From assembly GCF_001984155.1 (NCBI RefSeq), contig NZ_MTQO01000051.1, forward strand, positions 310,001 through 374,000: a DNA stretch of 64,000 bases, given 5' to 3'. Under the pieces are notes generated by a model, which was not told the DNA's origin, made no database searches, and saw only the letters and a list, made by a program, of their open reading frames with translations. Numbering within the stretch: position 1 is the first letter of the stretch; the number at the start of each line of letters is the position of its first letter. The translations under genes were made by a program, and so were the position numbers. The stretch comes from Actinosynnema sp. ALI-1.44. GTDB taxonomy: Bacteria > Actinomycetota > Actinomycetes > Mycobacteriales > Pseudonocardiaceae. Below are positions 59,281 through 64,000 of this stretch, piece by piece.

Positions 59281-60048
59281 CTAGACCGGCAGGCCGGTGA
59301 CGTCCCGGACCCAGCCGCGGTGCACGGCGACATCGGTGTAGACGCCGTAACCGTCGTAGGAGTCGAACGTGAAGTTCGGGATCCAGCTGAAGGCACCGAT
59401 CAACAGCCAGCTGTCACCGCTGCGGACCAGTGCGGGGCCACCGGAGTCGCCCTTGTGCGCCCCTGACTTGCTCTGCGGGTTGCCGGTGCAGACCTCGAGT
59501 GCCGGATCCACCCGGCCGCCACCGGTGTTGCAGTCCTCCGCCTTGTGCACCGTGGTGTCGATTTCCTGCAGTACCGGGGGAGCGGTGCACCATGCCGACG
59601 GGCTGGTGCAGCCCCAGCCGATGAGCCGGGCCGGGTCGTCGACGCCCGGACGTTCGGTTGCCAGCTTCACCGGCTGCCCGCCGATCGGCGTGGTGAGCCG
59701 GAGCACCGCGATGTCGTGCTTGTTCGGTGCTGTCGGGTACTCCGGGTGAACGATGATCTGTTCGACCGTGCTCAGGGCGCCGCCCTCGGTCGACGACAGG
59801 CTGCCGACCCGCACCTGCACGTCGCCGGGCTGGTCGTTCACCACGCAGTGGGCCGCGGTGAGCACCCAGGACTTGTCGATCAGCGAACCGCCGCAGAAGT
59901 GCTCGCCATCTCTGGTTTGCACGGACGTCATGAACGAGTACGCCGTCGTCGCGTCCTGCCCGCCGATGATGGCCTGTGCGGGCGCGGTGAGCCCGACGCT
60001 GACGCCTGCAGCGAGCAGTGCGGTGACGATCATACGCGATAGCCGCAT
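59281..60048 (-). CDS. Secreted trypsin-like (S1) serine protease
   Basis: A 255-residue protease. A signal peptide (SRMIVTALLAAGVSVGLTAPAQA) ends near residue 26, and the mature start IIGGQDATTAYSF is typical. The catalytic triad is visible as His in LTAAHC, Asp in KHDIAVLRL and Ser in GAHKGDSGGPAL. It acts outside the cell. Unlike classical trypsins, the primary-pocket aspartate six residues before the serine cannot be confirmed. TTGACA on the minus strand (60112-60107) is a good -35, with TAAGGG 17 bases on as a weak -10. Confidence 0.93.
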   Translation of the reverse strand: MRLSRMIVTALLAAGVSVGLTAPAQAIIGGQDATTAYSFMTSVQTRDGEHFCGGSLIDKSWVLTAAHCVVNDQPGDVQVRVGSLSSTEGGALSTVEQIIVHPEYPTAPNKHDIAVLRLTTPIGGQPVKLATERPGVDDPARLIGWGCTSPSAWCTAPPVLQEIDTTVHKAEDCNTGGGRVDPALEVCTGNPQSKSGAHKGDSGGPALVRSGDSWLLIGAFSWIPNFTFDSYDGYGVYTDVAVHRGWVRDVTGLPV

Positions 60049-60248
60049 GTGTTGTGTTCCTCATCGAGTGGGGACGTGAGCGTCCCTTACGATAACGATC
60101 TTGGTGTGTCAAAGTCACTGTGTTGTCAGGATTCTCTCGTGCGGGTCGTGCTTGATCGCGCGATTTCCTCTGTTCGGAGGGACTTTCGGGCACAGTCGCA
60201 GGACAGGCGGCAGTACTTGTGGTAAACAACGGTGAACTGGAGGGCTGC

Positions 60249-61781
60249 TTAGCTTTCCGAGTCGCCGTACCACAACTTGACGGCTCGCTCGAACGTTTTT
60301 CCGTCGAATTCGCGTTCACCGGCCCAGACGACGATGCCGTCCGGCCGCACGACCACGGCATCCAGTCCGAGGTCGTCCTTTGCCACGCCCGCCACGTAGC
60401 GCAGCCGGTTTTCCCGACCCGTCACCGACTCGCGCAAACGCTGGTCAGTGCTGAAGTCGAGCACGACCCCGCGGCCGTCCCGCATCTCCTCGCCGAGGCG
60501 GGTTCCGTCCGTCAGCTGGAAGTCCGGGGCGGTGTGGCCGATCAGCGGATGCTCGCCGCCGAGGTCGTAGCGGAGCGATGCACCGGAGACCTTCCCGTAC
60601 ACGTAAGTCGTGCCGTCCCGGGTTTCTAGGAGATCCCGGATCACGGACTGCACCGCCTGACCATGCTTGTCCGGTCGCATGGCTGCGGCCTGGGCGCGAG
60701 TCCAGTCGAGCACCCAGGCACCGATCGGATGCCGTTCACGGATGTAGGTGTCGAGCAACGTGTCCGGCGCCTGCCCACGCACGACTGCCGCGAGCTTCCA
60801 GCCCAGGTTCATGGCGTCGCCGATGCCGGTGTTGAGTCCCTGCCCGCCCAACGGGGAGTGGATGTGCGCGGCGTCGCCTGCGAGCAGCACACGGCCGCGC
60901 CGGTACGTCGTGGTCTGCATCGCCCGGTCGGTGAAGGTCGAGACGAGGTGGACATCGGTCAGCGTGACGTCGGTGCCGGACACCCGGCGCAGCACGGATT
61001 GCAGGTGCTCGAGGCTCGGCCGCTGCGTGCGGTCGAAAGCGCCGCCGTCGAAGTCCATCATGGCGACGTGTCCCTCAGTGGGCATCTGGATGTACATGCC
61101 GGTCGGCGTCAGGGTGAACCCGGGGCTCAGCTTCTCGGGATCGGCGATGCCGACGAGCATGGTGTAGCCGGTGAACTGCGGCTCGGTGCCGACGAAGTCG
61201 AAGCCCGCCAGCGCGCGCACGGCACTGCGTCCGCCGTCGCAGCCGACGGCCCAGCGCGCCGCGTACTCCTGCTCGCCGTCACGCACGATCACGCCGTCTT
61301 CGTCCTGCTCGACGGCGGAGACCGTGACGCCGCGCCGGATCTCCACGCCGAGCTCGGCAGCCCGCTCGGACAGCACCGACTCGACCGCGGCGAGGCTGGT
61401 CATCACGCCATGAAGCGCCGGGCTGGGCAGCCGGTACGGCAGCGCGCCGACGTCGACCTCGGCTGGATCGAGCACTATGCCTGCGAAGTGGCCGACGAAC
61501 CGCGGCCGCACCGAATCGCCCTCATCCGGCTCCTCATCCGGCCCCTCATTTGGGTCGTCGTGGACGCCCGACGCCGCCCGCAGCGCGGACAGCATGCCGC
61601 GGCGGTGGAACGCCTCGACCGACGCGGCCGACAGGCCCCGCATCCCGAGTGGCATCGACCGCCACTGGGATCCGGGCTCCGGCTCCCGTTCGAGCACCAG
61701 GACCGAGCAGCCCGCGAGACCGAGCTCGCAGGCCAGGAACAGACCGACCGGGCCCGCCCCCGCAATCACCGCGTCATACAT
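60249..61781 (-). CDS. Group A FAD-dependent monooxygenase
   Basis: A 510-residue PHBH-type flavoprotein. The FAD fold starts YDAVIAGAGPVGLFLACELG, the DG motif is WAVGCDGGRSAVRALAGFDF near residues 155-174, and the GD motif LLAGDAAHIHSPLGGQGLN lies near 275-293. A C-terminal thioredoxin-like domain (VVVRPDGIVVWAGERE) follows. Related enzymes hydroxylate aromatic antibiotics or inactivate them, as rifampicin monooxygenases do. It is divergent from the AfsR-type regulator; a pair of direct repeats in between suggests it is that regulator's target. ATG at 61781 is chosen because the flavin fold begins there. Confidence 0.87.
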   Translation of the reverse strand: MYDAVIAGAGPVGLFLACELGLAGCSVLVLEREPEPGSQWRSMPLGMRGLSAASVEAFHRRGMLSALRAASGVHDDPNEGPDEEPDEGDSVRPRFVGHFAGIVLDPAEVDVGALPYRLPSPALHGVMTSLAAVESVLSERAAELGVEIRRGVTVSAVEQDEDGVIVRDGEQEYAARWAVGCDGGRSAVRALAGFDFVGTEPQFTGYTMLVGIADPEKLSPGFTLTPTGMYIQMPTEGHVAMMDFDGGAFDRTQRPSLEHLQSVLRRVSGTDVTLTDVHLVSTFTDRAMQTTTYRRGRVLLAGDAAHIHSPLGGQGLNTGIGDAMNLGWKLAAVVRGQAPDTLLDTYIRERHPIGAWVLDWTRAQAAAMRPDKHGQAVQSVIRDLLETRDGTTYVYGKVSGASLRYDLGGEHPLIGHTAPDFQLTDGTRLGEEMRDGRGVVLDFSTDQRLRESVTGRENRLRYVAGVAKDDLGLDAVVVRPDGIVVWAGEREFDGKTFERAVKLWYGDSES

Positions 61782-61835
61782 GAGAAATCCCTCGTCAGTA
61801 GCGTGTTCTCGTTCGACACGGCAACACTGACGCGG

Positions 61836-61873
61836 GCCGCTCACACGGGGCACATACGCCGCTCATCCGGGGC
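61836..61873. promoter_or_regulatory. Direct repeats with a 22-bp period (possible SARP/AfsR site)
   Basis: GCCGCTCACACGGGGC (61836-61851) and GCCGCTCATCCGGGGC (61858-61873) differ at two positions and are 22 bases apart, two DNA turns. SARPs bind such repeats. A minus-strand CAGTGT six bases beyond the repeat could be a -10 box for the monooxygenase gene. Confidence 0.5.
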
Positions 61874-61891
61874 TCGCGCGAAGATCGTGGG

Positions 61892-64000
61892 ATGGATGAG
61901 AGTTCTCGGCTGCGGGTCACGCTGCTTGGCGCGTTTCAGGTGTCGCGCGGTGACGTGGCTCTGGCCGTGCCCGGCGCCCGGTTGCAGGGGTTGACCGTGC
62001 GGCTGGCGCTGGCAGGCGGGCGTGCGACCGAGCAGGGCGTCCTGGTCGACGCGGTCTGGGCCGGGGACCCGCCTGCCGACTCCACGCACGCCCTGCACGC
62101 TCTGATCTCACGGCTGCGCCGGGCCCTCGGTTCGGCAGGCGACGTCACGCCGCTCGCAGGCGGTTACCGGCTGGCGGTGGACGCCGCCGACGTGGACGCG
62201 CTGCGGTTCGAGCAACTCGCCGCCGCAGGCCGGGACCGCCTGCGGGCAGGCGACCCGAGCGCCGCGGCGGCCGTACTCGGCGAGGCCGTGGCACTGTGGG
62301 GCCACTACCTCGGCGTCGAGCCCACGGCCGTCAACGCTGTCGCACCGGCCGTCGCGACCCGGCTGGCCCACGCCTCGATCGAGGCCGCCACGGACCTCGC
62401 CGACGCCGAGCTGGCCCTGGGGCGCGCCGACGCGGCCAATACCCGCCTGACCGCCCTGTTGGCAGACCACCCCGTCCACGAACGGGCCGCCGGGTTGCTC
62501 ATGGACGCGCTCGCAGCTCAGGGGCGCCAAGCCGAGGCCCTGGCCCGGTACGAACAAGTGCGGGAAACCCTGGCCGACGTCCTGGGCACCGATCCGGGGG
62601 CCGCGCTGCGTGAGCGCCACCTGCGCCTGCTGCGCGGCGAGCCCGCCGTCGTGGCAGCCAAACCCGTCACGCGGACCAATTTGCCCGCGCCGTTGACCAG
62701 CTTCGTCGGCCGTGACGACGACCTGGCCCGGATCGACACGCTGCTGGCCGCCGGGCGGCTGGTCGCCGTGCTCGGTCCAGGTGGTGCGGGCAAGACCCGC
62801 CTCGCCTTGGAAGCCGCGCGCCGCCATCAGCATGAGTACCGCGACGGCTGCTGGTGGATCGACCTCTCATCGGTCACCGAGCCGACCAAGGTCGGCACGG
62901 CACTGCTGGCCGCGATCGGACTGCGTGGCACGGGGTTGTTCGAGGCACCGGCCAAGCTGATCGACGACCTCGACGTGCTGGCGGACCAGCTGACCGGTCA
63001 GGAAAGCCTGCTGGTGGTGGACAACTGCGAGCACCTGGTCGACGCCGTGGCCCACTTGCTCTCGGCGTTGCTGGCACGCTGCGCGGGCCTGCGAGTGCTG
63101 GCCACCAGCAGAGAGCCGCTCGCCATCGACGGCGAGGCGCTGGTCCCGCTCGGCCCGCTCACCCTGCCCGAGCCGGACGCGGACGTCGAGCAGGCCCGCC
63201 GCACCGCGTCGGTCCGACTGTTCACCGAGCGGGCGGCGGCCGTGCGGCCCGGGTTCGACGTCGACAAGCGCAACCTCGGCGAAGTGGTGCGGATCGTCCG
63301 CAGCCTCGACGGCATGCCGCTGGCGCTGGAACTGGCCGCGGCCCGCCTGCGCACGCTCTCGCTGGCCGACCTGGCCACCGGGCTGTCCGACCGGTTCCGC
63401 CTGCTCACGACAGGCAGCCGCACTGCCTTCCCCCGGCACCGCACCCTGCGGGCGGTGATCGCGTGGAGCTGGGATGTGCTCGGCGAGGACGCGCGCACGG
63501 TCGCGGAGCGGATCTCGGTCCTGCCCGGCGGCGTCACGCTCGCCTCGGCCAGCGCGGTCTGCGCCGGTACGAAGGTACCGGCCGGTGAGGTCCGCGAGCT
63601 CCTGGGGGACCTCGTCGACCGGTCGTTGCTCCAGCTCGTACCGACAGTGCGCACCAAGGACGGCGGCCGTTATCGGATGCTCGAGACCATCCGGGAGTAC
63701 GGCCTGGAAAGCCTGGCCGAGCAGGGTGTTCTGACCGCCGTGAGGGACCTGGGTGCTCGTCACTTCGCGGACCTGGTCGCCCACTACGACTCGCTGCTGC
63801 GCGGCCCCGAGCAGCTTGACCCGCTCCACGTGCTGAGCGTCGAGTACGACAACGTGCTGGCCGCCCTGCGCCACCTCTGCGACATCGGGGACGCGGACGG
63901 CGCGCTCGGGCTCGCGGTGGATCTGACCTGGTACTGGTACATGCTCGGCCGCTATCCCGACGCGTCCTACTGGCTTGGCCAGGCGGTCGCGTTGCCGGCC
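61892..64000 (+). CDS. AfsR/SARP-type regulator with BTAD and NB-ARC domains (5' part)
   Basis: The frame is open from the ATG at 61892 to the end of the window (703 codons), so the gene is cut off. The N-terminal winged-helix domain (RVTLLGAFQVSRGDVALAVP, then LVDAVWAGDPPADSTHALHA) and transcription activation domain (DADVDALRFEQLAA-like, then HPVHERAAGLLMDALAAQGR) cover residues 1-250. An NB-ARC ATPase follows: Walker A VLGPGGAGKTRLALEAAR near 290-307, Walker B LLVVDNCEHLVDAV near 370 and GMPLALELAAARLRTL near 475. A tetratricopeptide-rich C-terminus probably continues outside. It likely regulates nearby genes in response to phosphorylation or a ligand. Confidence 0.92.
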   Translation, partial: MDESSRLRVTLLGAFQVSRGDVALAVPGARLQGLTVRLALAGGRATEQGVLVDAVWAGDPPADSTHALHALISRLRRALGSAGDVTPLAGGYRLAVDAADVDALRFEQLAAAGRDRLRAGDPSAAAAVLGEAVALWGHYLGVEPTAVNAVAPAVATRLAHASIEAATDLADAELALGRADAANTRLTALLADHPVHERAAGLLMDALAAQGRQAEALARYEQVRETLADVLGTDPGAALRERHLRLLRGEPAVVAAKPVTRTNLPAPLTSFVGRDDDLARIDTLLAAGRLVAVLGPGGAGKTRLALEAARRHQHEYRDGCWWIDLSSVTEPTKVGTALLAAIGLRGTGLFEAPAKLIDDLDVLADQLTGQESLLVVDNCEHLVDAVAHLLSALLARCAGLRVLATSREPLAIDGEALVPLGPLTLPEPDADVEQARRTASVRLFTERAAAVRPGFDVDKRNLGEVVRIVRSLDGMPLALELAAARLRTLSLADLATGLSDRFRLLTTGSRTAFPRHRTLRAVIAWSWDVLGEDARTVAERISVLPGGVTLASASAVCAGTKVPAGEVRELLGDLVDRSLLQLVPTVRTKDGGRYRMLETIREYGLESLAEQGVLTAVRDLGARHFADLVAHYDSLLRGPEQLDPLHVLSVEYDNVLAALRHLCDIGDADGALGLAVDLTWYWYMLGRYPDASYWLGQAVALPA

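Noticed and set aside
60249-61781. The right-hand FAD monooxygenase as part of the mitomycin-like cluster
   Set aside because: It is separated from the cluster by more than 14 kb of transport, metabolic and protease genes and lies beside its own regulator; there is no evidence for a link.

Overview
The window is high-GC actinomycete DNA (GTG/TTG starts, ATGA/GTGA stop-start overlaps, leaderless promoters, SARP regulators, many F420- and flavin-dependent enzymes). A Pseudonocardiales-type host is my inference, not shown directly. The left two thirds (about 1-46.2 kb) reads as a biosynthetic gene cluster of the mitomycin/mitosane kind. It has an AHBA synthase (RifK/MitA family), a family-2 glycosyltransferase and a PIG-L (LmbE) deacetylase in one overlapping operon. 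It also has an adenylating ligase, an SDR, a RifL-type Gfo/Idh/MocA dehydrogenase, two RifM-type HAD phosphatases, UbiE-type methyltransferases, an MmcR-type O-methyltransferase, an MmcQ/YjbR protein, a berberine-bridge-type flavin oxidase and a NodU-type O-carbamoyltransferase. Together these fit: 3-amino-5-hydroxybenzoate made and activated, glucosaminylated, deacetylated, oxidatively cyclised, methylated and carbamoylated. The assignment rests on recognised protein families and gene order, not on a database search.

Layout. 0.16-3 kb: AHBA synthase, glycosyltransferase, deacetylase, then a strong terminator. 3.2-4.1 kb (minus): LLM oxidoreductase. 4.3-14.8 kb (plus): radical SAM enzyme, ligase-methyltransferase fusion, SDR, RifL-like dehydrogenase, a divergent DAHP-synthase-like protein, LLM oxidoreductase, a 42-residue acidic peptide coupled to a transglutaminase-fold protein, HAD phosphatase, methyltransferase and MmcQ-like protein. 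14.9-17.4 kb (minus): Xi-class GST-type quinone reductase and flavin oxidase. 17.5-20 kb (plus): siderophore-interacting-type flavoprotein and an ImmA/IrrE-like pair. 20-25.8 kb: O-methyltransferase, second HAD phosphatase, SARP, VAO-type flavin oxidase, AraC regulator. 26-29.2 kb: FAD/NAD(P) protein and class II aldolase (both with early TTA codons), second SARP. 29.2-33 kb (minus): sulfate-activation genes cysD and cysNC with a secreted DUF6081-like protein. 33.3-39.1 kb (plus): LLM, unusual CxxK hydrolase, P450, aldo-keto reductase, toroid-fold protein. 39-46.2 kb: F420-type oxidoreductase, TnpB remnant, P450, methyltransferase, carbamoyltransferase, FAD monooxygenase.

The right third is different. 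An oligopeptide-type ABC transporter operon (47.4-52.7 kb, minus) is divergent from an N-acetyltransferase and a compact operon (53.3-59.2 kb) of a REDY/HapK-like protein, an LLM oxidoreductase, an N,N-dimethylformamidase-like protein, a class III aminotransferase and an HMG-CoA-lyase-like enzyme. Both operons carry the same palindrome, GTGTTG-N7-CAACAC, over a TTGACA -35 box. They therefore look like one co-regulated uptake-plus-metabolism system that I cannot match to a described pathway. The end of the window has a secreted trypsin-like protease, a FAD monooxygenase and the 5' part of an AfsR-type regulator.

Not seen here: aminoDHQ synthase and dehydratase, a kanosamine kinase, an acyl carrier protein, a mitomycin-binding resistance protein, a sulfotransferase, tRNA or rRNA genes, or CRISPR. 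The AHBA-precursor genes and carrier protein would be expected to the left of base 1 or elsewhere. No stretch longer than about 300 bases lacks a gene.
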